NCBI GenBank assembly: GCA_903904815.1
Contig: CAIVDU010000064.1
Span: 90,120-154,119 of the forward strand
Direction of reading: 5' to 3'
Length of the DNA: 64,000 bases
DNA from: an uncultured Armatimonadota bacterium
GTDB lineage: Bacteria; Armatimonadota; Fimbriimonadia; Fimbriimonadales; Fimbriimonadaceae
Position 1 is the first letter of the stretch, and each line of letters opens with the position of its first letter. The notes under the pieces are model-generated. The model ran no database searches. It was not told the origin of the DNA and saw only the letters and a program-made list of their open reading frames with translations. Of this stretch, positions 1-9,550 are shown piece by piece. Made by a program: the position numbers and the translations under genes.

Positions 1-95
1 ATGTGTTCGGATCGAACACCATGATCCATAAGTGCGCCTGCCGCTTTGGTTGCCATATCTGGATCGACGAACGTTGCATAAATGGTGGTTGTCAT
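1..95 (-). CDS. N-terminal fragment of a small hypothetical protein (runs off the window)
   Basis: Only the first 31 codons are present; the gene continues beyond the left edge. It starts MTTTIYATFVDPD and continues with a segment resembling the beginning of general-stress/YflT-like alpha-beta domains, in which a strand is followed by a helix ending in a Gly and a 'DHGV' turn. A purine-rich ribosome binding site (GAGGGAG) lies just upstream of the ATG. The family assignment is only a guess from the first 30 residues. The stretch 96-408 between it and ku holds no convincing gene; the open frames there have no ribosome binding site and no recognisable protein. Confidence 0.5.
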   Translation of the reverse strand, partial: MTTTIYATFVDPDMATKAAGALMDHGVRSEH

Positions 96-408
96 TTTTC
101 TCCCTCGTTCAGATCTCTTCGATCTCATAACCGTGTCTTGAGTTCTCTGATAGGGCCAGTAGCCACTTGAATTCCAAAATGGAGGATCGGGTGATTCAGA
201 ATCTTCCCTAAAGCGACCATCGCTATGAAATCAGAGGACTCATCGACGGCTTGGACCCGCCCTCAGATTTCCGAGTTCCGATTTCCTCGCATCCGTGGCC
301 GTGCGCTTTTCGGTACGCGGCAACCTTCGACTCACGAAACCGACGAGGCACGTGTGAAGTCCGAACCTTTGCCGGGCGGAGAAATTTGCCTAGACGAAGG
401 AGAGCCAC

Positions 409-1197
409 ATGCCCAGACCCGTTTGGAGTGGAACGATCAGTTTTGGAATGGTCTCGATACCCATTGACCTTTTTAGTGCCACCCAGGAGAAGGATGTGCG
501 GTTCCACCAACTGCACAAGCCGTGCGGCGCCCGGGTCAAGCTTCAGAAATTTTGCCCGGTTCACAAAGAGGTCGTTCCCGACACGGAGATTGTGAAGGCC
601 TATGAAATCTCCAAGGGCAAGTACGTCGTCATGGAAGACGATGACTTCGCGAGTCTCCCGATCGCCACGAAACATACGGTGACCGTCAACTCATTCGTAA
701 AGTCAGACGAGGTCGACCCCGTCTACTTTGACCGCTCTTACTATGCTCGACCCGAAGATGCGGGCGCAAAGCCTTATGCCTTGCTGGTGCGAGCGATGAT
801 GGAAAAGAATGTCATCGCTCTCGCCCAAATCTCGCTTCGTTCTCGGGAGAGCCTATGCCTGGTGCGCCCTTCTTCCGGGAAACTGGTCCTCGCCACGCTT
901 TTCTATCCAGACGAAATAAAGATGGCTGAGACGGAAGCCTCGAGCCAACCGAAGGTGGATGAGAAAGAGCTCAAAATGGCCACCAACTTAATTGAACTCC
1001 TGGAGGAGCCTTTTGCTCCGCAGAACTTTCACGACGAGTACCGCGAAGCGTTACTGCAGCGAATCGAAGCAAAATCGAATGGTGGCCAGGTTAAGGCGGC
1101 TCAAGAAGCACCGGTCGAAACCGGGCAGGTCGTTGACCTAATGGAAGCATTAAAGCAAAGCCTTCAGGCGGCCAAGTCCGGCCGCAAGACGGGATAG
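409..1197 (+). CDS. ku: Ku DNA end-binding protein (NHEJ)
   Basis: Bacterial Ku homodimer that rings broken DNA ends and recruits LigD for non-homologous end joining. The 262-residue length and the N-terminal signature (W-x-G-x-I-S-F-G around residues 6-13, then 'IPIDLFSAT' and 'RFHQLHKPCG') are typical of the family, as is the core 'ALLVRAMMEKNVIALAQI' near residue 125-142. The short basic C-terminal tail is in the usual place for the LigD-interaction extension. The start is preceded by GAAGGAGAG, a strong ribosome binding site. The stop lies four bases before the ligD start, so the two are almost certainly one transcript. Function is inferred from family membership and the neighbour. Confidence 0.95.
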   Translation: MPRPVWSGTISFGMVSIPIDLFSATQEKDVRFHQLHKPCGARVKLQKFCPVHKEVVPDTEIVKAYEISKGKYVVMEDDDFASLPIATKHTVTVNSFVKSDEVDPVYFDRSYYARPEDAGAKPYALLVRAMMEKNVIALAQISLRSRESLCLVRPSSGKLVLATLFYPDEIKMAETEASSQPKVDEKELKMATNLIELLEEPFAPQNFHDEYREALLQRIEAKSNGGQVKAAQEAPVETGQVVDLMEALKQSLQAAKSGRKTG

Positions 1198-1201
1198 ACC
1201 A

Positions 1202-3829
1202 ATGCTTGAGCAGTATCGAAGTAAAAGGAACTTCTCCAAGACTTCCGAGCCCGATGCCGGCAATCCCACCGAGACAACTCAGAATTTGCGCTTTGTCGTT
1301 CAAAAACACGCGGCGAGCCATCTGCATTACGACTTCCGACTAGAAGCAGGAGGTGTTCTCAAGTCGTGGGCCGTTCCCAAAGGGCCCTCGATGGATCCCA
1401 AGGTGAAACACCTTGCGGTGATGGTGGAGGACCATCCGCTTGACTACGCCAACTTCGAGGGAACAATCCCGGTTGGACAATACGGCGCTGGCCAGGTCAT
1501 CGTCTGGGATGAAGGCGCCTACGTTCCCAAGCACGATGACTCAACTTCTAGTCCAGGTGACGTGGTCCTTCAGGGCATCGATGTCGGAAAGCTTCATTTC
1601 ACACTCTTCGGACACAAACTTCGGGGCGAGTTTGTCCTGACCCGGATGCGAGGTGAGGACTCAGAAAACTGGCTCTTGATGAAAGTTCAGGATGAGTTTG
1701 CGACGGAAGACTCGATTCTAACGAAAGATGAGTCGGTTCGCTCTGCAAAGGCCATGGCCGACGATGGCATTGTCTCCCCAGTCGAAGCGCATTCTACGGC
1801 CAACCTTTCTCCGATGCTTGCGGTGGAAACCGAGGGACCATTCGACGACCCGGAATGGGAGTTTGAAATCAAACTCGACGGAGTGCGGGCCCTCGCCAAG
1901 AAGTCGGGGGATTCGATCGCGCTGACTTCTCGAAATGGAAATTCTTTGGGAACGGATGTCAATGGAGTTATTGGCGCGCTCAAGAATCACTCCGCTGACT
2001 CGTTCGTCTTGGACGGAGAACTCGTGTTCTTCGAGGCAGACGGCAAGCCTTCCTTCGAGCAGTTAATGAAGCGGCTTAGACCGAGGGACGCCCGACTATC
2101 AGAAGGGCAAAGCAGGCCCGGAACGATTGTCTATTGCATTTTCGACGTGCTCAGCTGGGCCGGCCGCGATTGCACCGACCAAGCATGGACGACTCGCCGC
2201 AAAACGTTAGAATCCGCTCAATGGCCAGGACCCTTTCTCCGGCTCGTTGACAGCTATCCGAGCCAAGGAAAACGCCTCTTCGAAAATGCCGTGGCATTGG
2301 GATTTGAAGGTGTCATGGCCAAGAAGCTGACTAGCCGATATGAGCCTGGCCGCCGATCATCCTCGTGGCGAAAAATCAAATCCTTTCTCAGCGACGAATT
2401 TGCCGTCGTGGGGTTCACCCGAGGCAAAGGATCCAGATCTGAATCCTTCGGTTCCCTCCTATTGGCCAAGCCGAATGAGTCTGGTGACCTTCAGTACGTC
2501 GGCAATGTTGGATCAGGCTTTAAAGACGAAGATTTGGACGGGCTAAGCTCACGGTTGAAGATTCTCAGGGCAACTCGGCCCGCATTTATTGACGATATCG
2601 AGATCGAAGGAGAACCGGTTTGGGTCGAGCCTCAATTGATCGCCGAAGTGAAATTCGCCCAGCGAACCGATAGCGGAAGGTTGAGATTTCCCGTGTTCCT
2701 GCGAATGCGACCTGACCGCGAAGACGTCTTGTCCGTCCACACCGCAACTGCTGATACCCGTGTGCCCGACTCCGGTCGTTTGTTGGACCAACTGGAAGAC
2801 CTCGGCGAAGAAGGGGAACTGTCGATGGTTGATAGCAAGCTGAAGGTCACGCATCTTTCCAAGGTGTTGTGGCCAAAGTCGGAGCACGAGAAGGAGATAA
2901 CCAAGCGAGATTTGATTCGCTATTACATTGAATTGGCCCCGTTTTTGTTACCTCACCTGAAGGGTCGGCCCCTCTCTTTCCTTCGTCACCCGGACGGTAT
3001 TGCGAAGCCCGGATTCTTCCAAAAACATCCCCTGCCGGGGATGCCCGAGTTCGTCGAGCGAGTGAGCATCTGGTCGGATCATTCAGAAAAGGCTCTCGAA
3101 TGGATCCTCTGTGGGAACTTAGAAACGCTCGTGTGGCTCGGCCAGGTTGGGTGCGTCGAGATCCACCCCTGGTACTCACGCATTTCGCCGAACGCCACGA
3201 AGGCGCATTCCACCGAATTCGCCGAGCGTGAATCGCTCCAAGACTCCGTCCTAGACCTTCCCGATTTCATCGTTTTTGACCTGGATCCAAATATTGGAGG
3301 GTCTTCAAAACAACTGGGTACGGCACGTGCGTTCGACAAAGATGCCTGGAATCGAACGGCGAGTGTTGCGGTTGCTTTGCGGGAACTCTTGCAGTCGATC
3401 GGGCTCGAATCGTGGGTCAAGACCAGCGGAAAGACGGGCCTGCACGTTTACGTCCCCATTCAACGCCGATACCATTTTGACCAAACGAAATCGATTGCCG
3501 AAACTATTGGGCGCCAGCTTGAAAGCGACATGCCTACCGAGGTCACGATGGTATGGACGGTCAAGAATCGACCGCAGGGCGTCTTCATTGACCACAACCA
3601 GAACGTTCGTGGCAAGACTCTCGCATGCCCCTTTTCTCCGCGCGTTTCCCCCGGGGCCACCGTTTCATATCCCATTGCGTGGAGAGAACTTTCCGAGTCT
3701 GACCCTACTGCATTCAATATTCGTAGTGCGACCAAGCTTGCGAGAGCAAGCGGGGATGCATGGAAAGCAATTCTTGAAAACCCTCAGGAGCTCCGTTTTG
3801 GGCCCGAGGAGAAAGCCGGCCTAAAATAG
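1202..3829 (+). CDS. ligD: Multifunctional ATP-dependent DNA ligase LigD
   Basis: 875 residues with all three LigD modules. First the 3'-phosphoesterase (about 1-190; histidine/aspartate motif around H36-H40-H42-D44 and 'LHYDFRLE'). Then the ATP-dependent ligase (about 200-530) with the adenylation lysine in 'EIKLDG' at K224 and the downstream 'EGVMAKK' motif. Last the archaeo-eukaryotic primase-type polymerase (about 570-860) with 'RPLSFLRHPDG' and the metal-binding 'FDLDP'. The order PE-LIG-POL is that of Pseudomonas LigD and differs from the POL-PE-LIG order of mycobacteria. With Ku it forms a complete two-component NHEJ system: Ku binds the ends, the polymerase fills gaps, the phosphoesterase cleans 3' ends and the ligase seals. 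Confidence 0.96.
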   Translation: MLEQYRSKRNFSKTSEPDAGNPTETTQNLRFVVQKHAASHLHYDFRLEAGGVLKSWAVPKGPSMDPKVKHLAVMVEDHPLDYANFEGTIPVGQYGAGQVIVWDEGAYVPKHDDSTSSPGDVVLQGIDVGKLHFTLFGHKLRGEFVLTRMRGEDSENWLLMKVQDEFATEDSILTKDESVRSAKAMADDGIVSPVEAHSTANLSPMLAVETEGPFDDPEWEFEIKLDGVRALAKKSGDSIALTSRNGNSLGTDVNGVIGALKNHSADSFVLDGELVFFEADGKPSFEQLMKRLRPRDARLSEGQSRPGTIVYCIFDVLSWAGRDCTDQAWTTRRKTLESAQWPGPFLRLVDSYPSQGKRLFENAVALGFEGVMAKKLTSRYEPGRRSSSWRKIKSFLSDEFAVVGFTRGKGSRSESFGSLLLAKPNESGDLQYVGNVGSGFKDEDLDGLSSRLKILRATRPAFIDDIEIEGEPVWVEPQLIAEVKFAQRTDSGRLRFPVFLRMRPDREDVLSVHTATADTRVPDSGRLLDQLEDLGEEGELSMVDSKLKVTHLSKVLWPKSEHEKEITKRDLIRYYIELAPFLLPHLKGRPLSFLRHPDGIAKPGFFQKHPLPGMPEFVERVSIWSDHSEKALEWILCGNLETLVWLGQVGCVEIHPWYSRISPNATKAHSTEFAERESLQDSVLDLPDFIVFDLDPNIGGSSKQLGTARAFDKDAWNRTASVAVALRELLQSIGLESWVKTSGKTGLHVYVPIQRRYHFDQTKSIAETIGRQLESDMPTEVTMVWTVKNRPQGVFIDHNQNVRGKTLACPFSPRVSPGATVSYPIAWRELSESDPTAFNIRSATKLARASGDAWKAILENPQELRFGPEEKAGLK

Positions 3830-3843
3830 CGAAGGGTGATCTT

Positions 3844-4605
3844 CTATCGCAAGCGCATTGGAATGCCTGCGTCGGCCATGAAATGCTTCAGCTCTTGGAC
3901 GCGATAGACACCGTCGTGAACGAGACTGGCGAGCAGCACCGCATCAGCCTTACCGTCGTAAACCGCTTCGACGAGGTGCTTGGGTTCCCCGGCGCCTCCA
4001 CTTGCAATGACGGGCACTCCGACCGCCTCGCTGACCGCGCGGGTGAGGGCGAGGTCGTAGCCTGCCTGGGTTCCGTCTCCATCCATGCTAGTTAAAAGGA
4101 TCTCTCCGGAGCCGAGGGACACCGCTTGTTTGGCCCACTGGACCGCGTCCAAACCGGTCGGTTTGCGCCCACCGTGGGTGAAGACTTCCCAGCGTCCTGG
4201 CTCAACGCGGCGGGCGTCGATGGCGGTGACGATGCACTGGGCGCCGAATCGATTGGCCGCCTCTGTGATCAATGAGGGTTCGTTGATCGCCGCCGTGTTG
4301 AGACTCACCTTGTCAGCGCCGGCCAACAGCGCTTCTCGGATATCTTCGACCTTGCGAAGCCCCCCGCCTACCGTGAACGGGATGAAAACCTGTTCCGCGA
4401 CCCTTTCGGCCAAACGCACGACGGGCGCGCGTTCTTCGTGAGAAGCGGTGATGTCGAGAAACACCAATTCGTCGGCCCCCTCCGAGTCGTAAAATCGACC
4501 TAGCTCAACTGGGTCCCCTGCGTCTCTTAGTTCGACGAAATTAACGCCTTTCACGACGCGCCCGTCTTTGATGTCAAGGCATGGGATAAGTCTTACGCTA
4601 CTCAT
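3844..4605 (-). CDS. hisF: Imidazole glycerol phosphate synthase cyclase subunit HisF
   Basis: Makes imidazole glycerol phosphate and AICAR from PRFAR and ammonia delivered by HisH (histidine biosynthesis; link to purines). A complete (beta/alpha)8 barrel of 253 residues. The catalytic acids are in place: D11 in '[10 protein letters not shown]' and D130 in 'VTAIDARR'. The phosphate-binding 'SGGAGEPKH' loop is near the C-terminus. A longer open frame reaches 4728, but the family N-terminus (MSSVRLIP) fixes the ATG at 4605. This start overlaps the stop of the upstream gene by four bases (ATGA), indicating translational coupling. No other his gene is in the window, so histidine genes are dispersed. 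Confidence 0.95.
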   Translation of the reverse strand: MSSVRLIPCLDIKDGRVVKGVNFVELRDAGDPVELGRFYDSEGADELVFLDITASHEERAPVVRLAERVAEQVFIPFTVGGGLRKVEDIREALLAGADKVSLNTAAINEPSLITEAANRFGAQCIVTAIDARRVEPGRWEVFTHGGRKPTGLDAVQWAKQAVSLGSGEILLTSMDGDGTQAGYDLALTRAVSEAVGVPVIASGGAGEPKHLVEAVYDGKADAVLLASLVHDGVYRVQELKHFMADAGIPMRLR

Positions 4606-5462
4606 ACTGATTGAACTCGGAGAATACGTACCTGAGTCGTGCGGTTTTTGGCTGCTGCTGGCAGGATCTGGAACCGATCTCCATACGCTTCCACCTCCCA
4701 TGGATCTGGAATTGCCGATAAGGACCAAGACTTGGCGATTCCCTCTTCCAACACGGTCCTGGCAATAAACTGTTGGTCTGCTTCAAGAACGTCAGTCTGG
4801 ATTTCGGGAAGGCCGATCTTGACGAGGCCCCTCGTTTCCAAGTGACCGCCGCTGAGATGAGGAACCCACTTGGTCCGAACCTGAACCTCCGGATGAGTCG
4901 CGTCGAAGTGCTCCGTAAGCCTCGTCGCGAGTCTCTCGCGTGTCATGAGGGATCCGGTCGTATGGTCATAAATGGTCGTCGACCCGCCTAATCGAGCGAC
5001 CGCGTCCGCCGCATGAATGAGGAATTGCAGGTGGCGCTTGTCTTTGAGCGGCTCTTCGCTCACAAACCGAAGCTTGACAAACGATTGCGAATTCTCTAGG
5101 GAGTCCAAGATTTCGGCATCGAGGTCCTCCGCCTCATCGAAGATGTCCGGCCGGAACGCATGGGGGTTTCGAGTCCGAAGCACGAGCGCGATGTGCAGGC
5201 GAATGTCGGAAAAAATCAGCCCCTCAGGAGGTCCAATGGGTGACTGACCTCTGCGGGAATACGGGTTCCGACTGATCATCTCGGTCATGATCGCGTCTTG
5301 GTCTGGCATCGTGGTTTCCGGCAGGAAGACCCAATACTCTGCCGCAGCAAGATAGGAGTCCTTCTTCCTTCTCGTCACAAACGAGTAAGTCACGAAGGCC
5401 CCAAAAACAACCAGGAAGGAGAGGAATGCCGCGAGGATCAAGGACCCACACCGGCCAGCCAT
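4602..5462 (-). CDS. Hypothetical protein with one N-terminal membrane anchor
   Basis: 286 residues that I do not recognise. Residues about 7-29 are a single hydrophobic helix ('[21 protein letters not shown]') followed by RRKK, so the N-terminus is cytoplasmic-side anchored or an uncleaved signal. The remainder is soluble and mixed alpha/beta; acidic stretches such as '[14 protein letters not shown]' suggest helices. It overlaps the upstream zinc-ribbon gene by 25 bases and the downstream hisF by four bases, so it sits in the middle of a coupled three-gene unit. Nothing in the sequence shows a link to histidine synthesis. Confidence 0.75.
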   Translation of the reverse strand: MAGRCGSLILAAFLSFLVVFGAFVTYSFVTRRKKDSYLAAAEYWVFLPETTMPDQDAIMTEMISRNPYSRRGQSPIGPPEGLIFSDIRLHIALVLRTRNPHAFRPDIFDEAEDLDAEILDSLENSQSFVKLRFVSEEPLKDKRHLQFLIHAADAVARLGGSTTIYDHTTGSLMTRERLATRLTEHFDATHPEVQVRTKWVPHLSGGHLETRGLVKIGLPEIQTDVLEADQQFIARTVLEEGIAKSWSLSAIPDPWEVEAYGDRFQILPAAAKNRTTQVRILRVQSV

Positions 5463-5668
5463 CGAGCGGCAGCTTTTGCTTCCTCGCCGTCAAGATAGCT
5501 GTAGCAGGCGTTACACAACCCTGCTTCGTTCACCCCGCTGCTCCGACAAAGCATGCAGTAGTCGAACCTTCGGGAGTCGCCGACCTTTCGACGATCCTTG
5601 AGCGAAACCAGCAGCTCCGCACGGAGAATTCCTTGGGCGTTGTACCGCTTCACTCTCAGAGTGTACAC
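5438..5668 (-). CDS. Small CxxC zinc-ribbon-like protein, 76 aa
   Basis: Two CxxC knuckles (CMLC at about residues 38-41 and CNAC at about 52-55) spaced ten residues apart form a plausible zinc ribbon. The N-terminal half is basic ('RVKRYN', 'KDRRK'). The GTG start at 5668 is preceded by GAAGAG at reasonable spacing. The gene overlaps the membrane-anchored hypothetical protein by 25 bases and begins 60 bases after flhA on the same strand. This resembles the very short zinc-binding proteins that sit in flagellar operons of some phyla, but that comparison is only suggestive. Confidence 0.6.
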   Translation of the reverse strand: MYTLRVKRYNAQGILRAELLVSLKDRRKVGDSRRFDYCMLCRSSGVNEAGLCNACYSYLDGEEAKAAARWLAGVGP

Positions 5669-5728
5669 GCATCTCTTCGACGATTCGGGACGGGATTCGG
5701 ACTAATTGTCGAGCATTCGCATCGTCCT

Positions 5729-7810
5729 TTACGCCGCCCGTACTTGGCTTACAAATTCCACGTCCGCCTTGGTGGCGACTTCGTTGTAGGCCAATACATT
5801 GAGACCGGGCAGATGGCGTTCGACGAATCGCCTTAGCGGTAATCGCAATTGGGTGCAACAGAGCAAGACCGCCTGACTTCCTTGGGCTGTGGCGTCCTCG
5901 TTTGAGGACTTCAGACGCTCAACAAGCTCTGACTGAATCTTGGGCTCTAGCGTCAGGTTGCTGCCATATCCGGTGTTCGAAAGGCTCTCGACTAACGTTC
6001 GTTCAAGCGCCGGTTCTAACGTGATGCAGTACAGCTTGTTCTCGTGGTCCACGAATTGGCGGGTAATCGTTCTGGAGATCGCGGAGCGCACTAACTCCCC
6101 AAGTTGATCGGGGTCCTTGACCTTCGGGGCAAAGTCGGCCATCGTCTCGAGAATCGTAACCATATCGCGAATCGGAATCCGCTCTCTCAAGAGATGCTGG
6201 AGGACCTTCTGAACGTCGCCAAGACTCAATACGGATGGAATGAGTTCGTTGACCGCCGCTTCGTTGACGGTCTTGGCGTTGTCGATCAAGGTGACAACAT
6301 CCTGACGGCTCAGAAGTTCGGCTGCGTGCGTCTTCACGATTTCAGCCAGGTGGGTTGAGATGACGACGCTCGGTTCGATGACCGTATAGCCAGCTCGCTC
6401 CGCGTTCTCCCGAGTTCCCGCGTCGATCCAGATGGCATCGAGGCCAAATACCGGATCCTTGCCCGGCATTCCCGCAACTTTATAGATCGTTGCCCCGCTG
6501 TCGATGGCTAAGAAGCTGCCCGGATAGCTGACCCCACGAGCGACTTCTTCGCCCCGGATCTTGATGATGTACTCGTTGGTCAAGAGCGCGTTATTGTCCC
6601 GAATACGAACGGTAGGCATCACGAAACCGAGTTCGGAGGCGATCTGCTGTCTTGTGCCGGTGACTCCCTTGGGTAGCTGACCGCCTGTTCGAGAGTCGGC
6701 AATGCTTGTGAGACCAAACCCAACTTCGATCTCGATCGGATCTACAGTGAGCAGAGGCATGATGGTTTCGGGGCCGCCCGCTGCTGGCGCCGCTGCCGCT
6801 GCTGCCGCGCCCGTCTGGGCAGTGGGAGCAGGTTTGTTTTCCAGCTGTTTCGCTAGATTAGGAGTCTTGATAAGGAATCGGTACAGGCCAAAACAGAGTC
6901 CAGCTGCTGCGAGAAAGATGGTGGCGGGGAAGCCAGGGACAAGAGCGAATGCGGTCATCGCAATGCCGGCGACGCCGATCGCCTTCGGCTGGCCCAAGAA
7001 CTGGGAAGCGGCTTCGCTACCCATGCTGCGGTCTTGGCCGGCGCGGGTCACCATGAGACCGCTTGCCGTCGAGATCAGAAGTGCGGGAAGCTGAGAAACG
7101 AGACCTTCGCCGACCGAGAGGATGGTGTAAGTCTTAATGATGGTGGCGATGTCGGCTTGACCCTTCAGGAAGCCAATCACGAAGCCGCCGATACAGTTCA
7201 CGGCGATGATCATGATCGCCGCCACCGCGTCACCCTTCACAAACTTTGAGGCGCCATCCATCGCGCCATAGAAGTCGGCTTCTCGTTTGATCTGCTTTCT
7301 TCGTTCGCGGGCGGTGTTTTCGTCAATCAATCCTGCGGCAAGGTCGGCGTCAATTGCCATCTGCTTACCGGGCATGGCGTCCAAGGTGAATCGGGCGACA
7401 ACTTCGGACACTCGCTCGGCGCCTTTCGTGATGACCATGAACTGGACGATCACCAGAATCAAGAACGCCACCAGTCCGACGACAAAGTCTCCACCCATGA
7501 CAAAGTCGCCAAAGGTTTGAATCACCTGTCCAGCTTTGCCTGTTCCAAGAATAAGCTTGGTTGCCGAAATACTCAGCGCGAGACGAAAGAGCGTGGTAAC
7601 GAGAAGTAAGCTCGGAAAGACACTGAATTGGAGCGGATCGGACACGTTGGTCGCGGTCAAAAGGATGACAACCGATGCGCCAATGGCCACCACGAGCCCC
7701 ATATCCAAGGCCCAGTGGGGCAGGGGCATGATGAGCATTGCGACAATGGTCAACAAGCCAATACCGACGACAAGATCGGTGTGCTTTAGGAGTTTCTGAA
7801 TCGTGACCAT
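5729..7810 (-). CDS. flhA: Flagellar type III export protein FlhA
   Basis: Core membrane component of the flagellar type III secretion gate; its cytoplasmic ring docks substrate-chaperone complexes. 693 residues, full length. The first ~310 residues hold about eight membrane helices with the conserved FHIPEP-type cytoplasmic segment, including 'VARFTLDAMPGKQMAIDADL' (about 145-164). A low-complexity Ala/Pro linker ('AAAAAAPAAGGPE', about 330-345) leads to the FlhA C-terminal domain, including 'LLRERIPIRDMVTILE'. No flhB, fliPQR or other flagellar gene is nearby; upstream is a divergent TPR gene. The related virulence-type homologs (SctV) are an alternative, but the conserved segments look flagellar. 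Confidence 0.93.
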   Translation of the reverse strand: MVTIQKLLKHTDLVVGIGLLTIVAMLIMPLPHWALDMGLVVAIGASVVILLTATNVSDPLQFSVFPSLLLVTTLFRLALSISATKLILGTGKAGQVIQTFGDFVMGGDFVVGLVAFLILVIVQFMVITKGAERVSEVVARFTLDAMPGKQMAIDADLAAGLIDENTARERRKQIKREADFYGAMDGASKFVKGDAVAAIMIIAVNCIGGFVIGFLKGQADIATIIKTYTILSVGEGLVSQLPALLISTASGLMVTRAGQDRSMGSEAASQFLGQPKAIGVAGIAMTAFALVPGFPATIFLAAAGLCFGLYRFLIKTPNLAKQLENKPAPTAQTGAAAAAAAPAAGGPETIMPLLTVDPIEIEVGFGLTSIADSRTGGQLPKGVTGTRQQIASELGFVMPTVRIRDNNALLTNEYIIKIRGEEVARGVSYPGSFLAIDSGATIYKVAGMPGKDPVFGLDAIWIDAGTRENAERAGYTVIEPSVVISTHLAEIVKTHAAELLSRQDVVTLIDNAKTVNEAAVNELIPSVLSLGDVQKVLQHLLRERIPIRDMVTILETMADFAPKVKDPDQLGELVRSAISRTITRQFVDHENKLYCITLEPALERTLVESLSNTGYGSNLTLEPKIQSELVERLKSSNEDATAQGSQAVLLCCTQLRLPLRRFVERHLPGLNVLAYNEVATKADVEFVSQVRAA

Positions 7811-8074
7811 GGCGAGAGGGCAGGGAACCGGCCCATTGGAATGGTCGGCTTCGCTCTCGCATTTATGCAGGGTGATTCGACCGATTTGAAGTCACTGAAT
7901 CACTTCGAATCAGTCCCCCCAGGCCTGTAGTCCAATGGTCCCGCCACCCAACTCAGTCTGGGACCCAAAAAAGGGTAAGTCATCGAGAAAATTGATTAAA
8001 TTCCCGCGAATTCGTCGAACTTGAGCGAAACTAAATACGTCTCGGCGAGTTTGAAATAGGGAAGGGTTGATAAC

Positions 8075-8488
8075 ATGAATCAGCAAACCATTGAAGGTCT
8101 GTTACAAAAAGGATTGGTAGACGACGCGATCGTTGCCTGCAACGCTGTTCTCCAGGTGACTCCCAACAACGCCCGCGTGCTCGGTCTGCTCGGAATGTGT
8201 TACTTCCGAAAGCAGGATTACGCCGCTGCTCTCGAACAGTTTCGAAGAGCTACCTTACTCGACCCCAAGTTCGTGGATGCTGGTCTGAAGCATGCCCAGT
8301 GCCTCGATCGCTTGCGCCGCTATGAAGAAGCCCAGAACGTCGCCACTGAGTGGCTGAAGGTCCAGCCGAACAACAACATGCTGAGAGCTCTCGTAGAGCA
8401 ACTCAAACCGTACGCTCACGGCACTCGCCAGGGATGGGAGCGAACGGCCACCCTCAATAAGACGGTTACGTTCGGCGGCGAGCAGTAG
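8075..8488 (+). CDS. Small TPR-repeat protein
   Basis: 137 residues containing roughly three tetratricopeptide repeats: 'GLLQKGLVDDAIVACNAVL', then 'LLGMCYFRKQDYAAALEQF' and 'AQCLDRLRRYEEAQNVATEW'. No signal peptide or membrane helix is seen, so it is probably a cytoplasmic protein-protein adaptor. An AGGGAAGGG-like ribosome binding site precedes the ATG. It is transcribed alone, divergently from flhA, and ends at a strong hairpin terminator. The spacer 7811-8074 must contain both divergent promoters, but I could not assign convincing -35/-10 pairs. A flagellar role is possible from the neighbour but unsupported. Confidence 0.85.
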   Translation: MNQQTIEGLLQKGLVDDAIVACNAVLQVTPNNARVLGLLGMCYFRKQDYAAALEQFRRATLLDPKFVDAGLKHAQCLDRLRRYEEAQNVATEWLKVQPNNNMLRALVEQLKPYAHGTRQGWERTATLNKTVTFGGEQ

Positions 8489-8512
8489 AACTGATAAGAT
8501 CTTCAATGAAAA

Positions 8513-8540
8513 GGGCCGAGAGCGGAATCGCTCTCGGCCC
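8513..8540. terminator. Bidirectional hairpin terminator between the TPR gene and cysK
   Basis: Perfect 12-bp GC-rich stem (GGGCCGAGAGCG and its complement) around a GAAT loop. A T-run (ATTTTT) follows on the plus side and a T-rich run (complement of GAAAAG) on the minus side. It lies between two convergent genes and can serve both. Confidence 0.9.
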
Positions 8541-8558
8541 TCATTTTTGAGGTGTTCC

Positions 8559-9470
8559 TTAGAACAGGCCGTCGACGCTGAGGTAACGATCACCCAAGTC
8601 GTAGTTGAAGGTCAAAATCGTAGCGCCGTCCGCAATCTCAGGAAGCTTCTGCGAAACCGCCGCCAGTGACGCGCCCGATGAAGTTCCGATGAAGAGTCCC
8701 TCTTCTCGCGCGGCTCTCTGAGCGAACACAAATGCGTCCTCCTCGGTGACCTGGATCGTGCCATCCAAGATCGCTGTGTGAAGGTTGGTCGGGATGAACC
8801 CAGCCCCAATTCCCTGGAGCTTGTGAGGACCGGGCTGTCCGCCAGAAATAACCGCGGACTTCACCGGCTCGACTGCGAACACCTTCAGATTGGGGAACTT
8901 GGGCTTGAGAATCTCGGCAACGCCGGTGATGTGGCCGCCCGTGCCAACACCGGTGATCAAGTAGTCGAGCCCATCCGGAAAGTCGGCGAGGATTTCCTGT
9001 GCAGTCGTCTTCTTGTGAATCTCAACATTGGCCGGATTATCGAACTGCTGAGGGATAAACGCACCCGGGATCTGCTCGGCCAACTCTCTCGCTTTTGCGA
9101 TCGCTCCCTTCATACCCAACTCCCGAGGAGTCAGCTCAAATTTGGCCCCGTAGGCGGCCATAAGACGTCGACGCTCGATCGACATCGATTCCGGCATGAC
9201 GAGCGTAATGGGGTACCCCTTGACGGCTGCCACGAGAGCCAGTCCGATACCCGTATTGCCCGAAGTTGGCTCGATGATGTGGCCACCCGGCTTCAGCTTG
9301 CCGCTCTGCTCGGCGTCCTCGATCATGCTAAGAGCAATTCGATCCTTGATACTTCCGCCAGGATTCGAGCGCTCCGACTTCACGTAAACGGTGACCCTGG
9401 GATCGAACAACCTGTTCAGTTTGATATGGGGTGTATTGCCGATGGTTTCGAGGATGTTATTGGCCTTCAT
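8559..9470 (-). CDS. cysK: Cysteine synthase (O-acetylserine sulfhydrylase)
   Basis: PLP enzyme that makes cysteine from O-acetylserine and sulfide. 303 residues. The Schiff-base lysine is K42 in 'NPGGSIKDR'. The substrate-binding loop '[12 protein letters not shown]' (about 67-78), the phosphate-binding '[10 protein letters not shown]' (about 173-182) and the C-terminal 'GTSSGAS' serine are all present. It lies 80 bases downstream of cysE on the same strand, so the two steps of cysteine synthesis are co-transcribed and the proteins could form the classic cysteine synthase complex. Indeed cysE ends in Ile, the residue that inserts into the CysK active site in known complexes. Confidence 0.95.
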   Translation of the reverse strand: MKANNILETIGNTPHIKLNRLFDPRVTVYVKSERSNPGGSIKDRIALSMIEDAEQSGKLKPGGHIIEPTSGNTGIGLALVAAVKGYPITLVMPESMSIERRRLMAAYGAKFELTPRELGMKGAIAKARELAEQIPGAFIPQQFDNPANVEIHKKTTAQEILADFPDGLDYLITGVGTGGHITGVAEILKPKFPNLKVFAVEPVKSAVISGGQPGPHKLQGIGAGFIPTNLHTAILDGTIQVTEEDAFVFAQRAAREEGLFIGTSSGASLAAVSQKLPEIADGATILTFNYDLGDRYLSVDGLF

Positions 9471-9550
9471 TGATCTTCCTTATGCCGGTTGTTTCTATTT
9501 ACCACTTAGTCGATAGATTTTTTGCTACAGAACGTATTCGCTCCGAACAT

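Noticed and set aside
223..675. Minus-strand frame of 150 codons over the start of ku
   Set aside because: It lies opposite a certain gene, and its sequence matches nothing recognisable.
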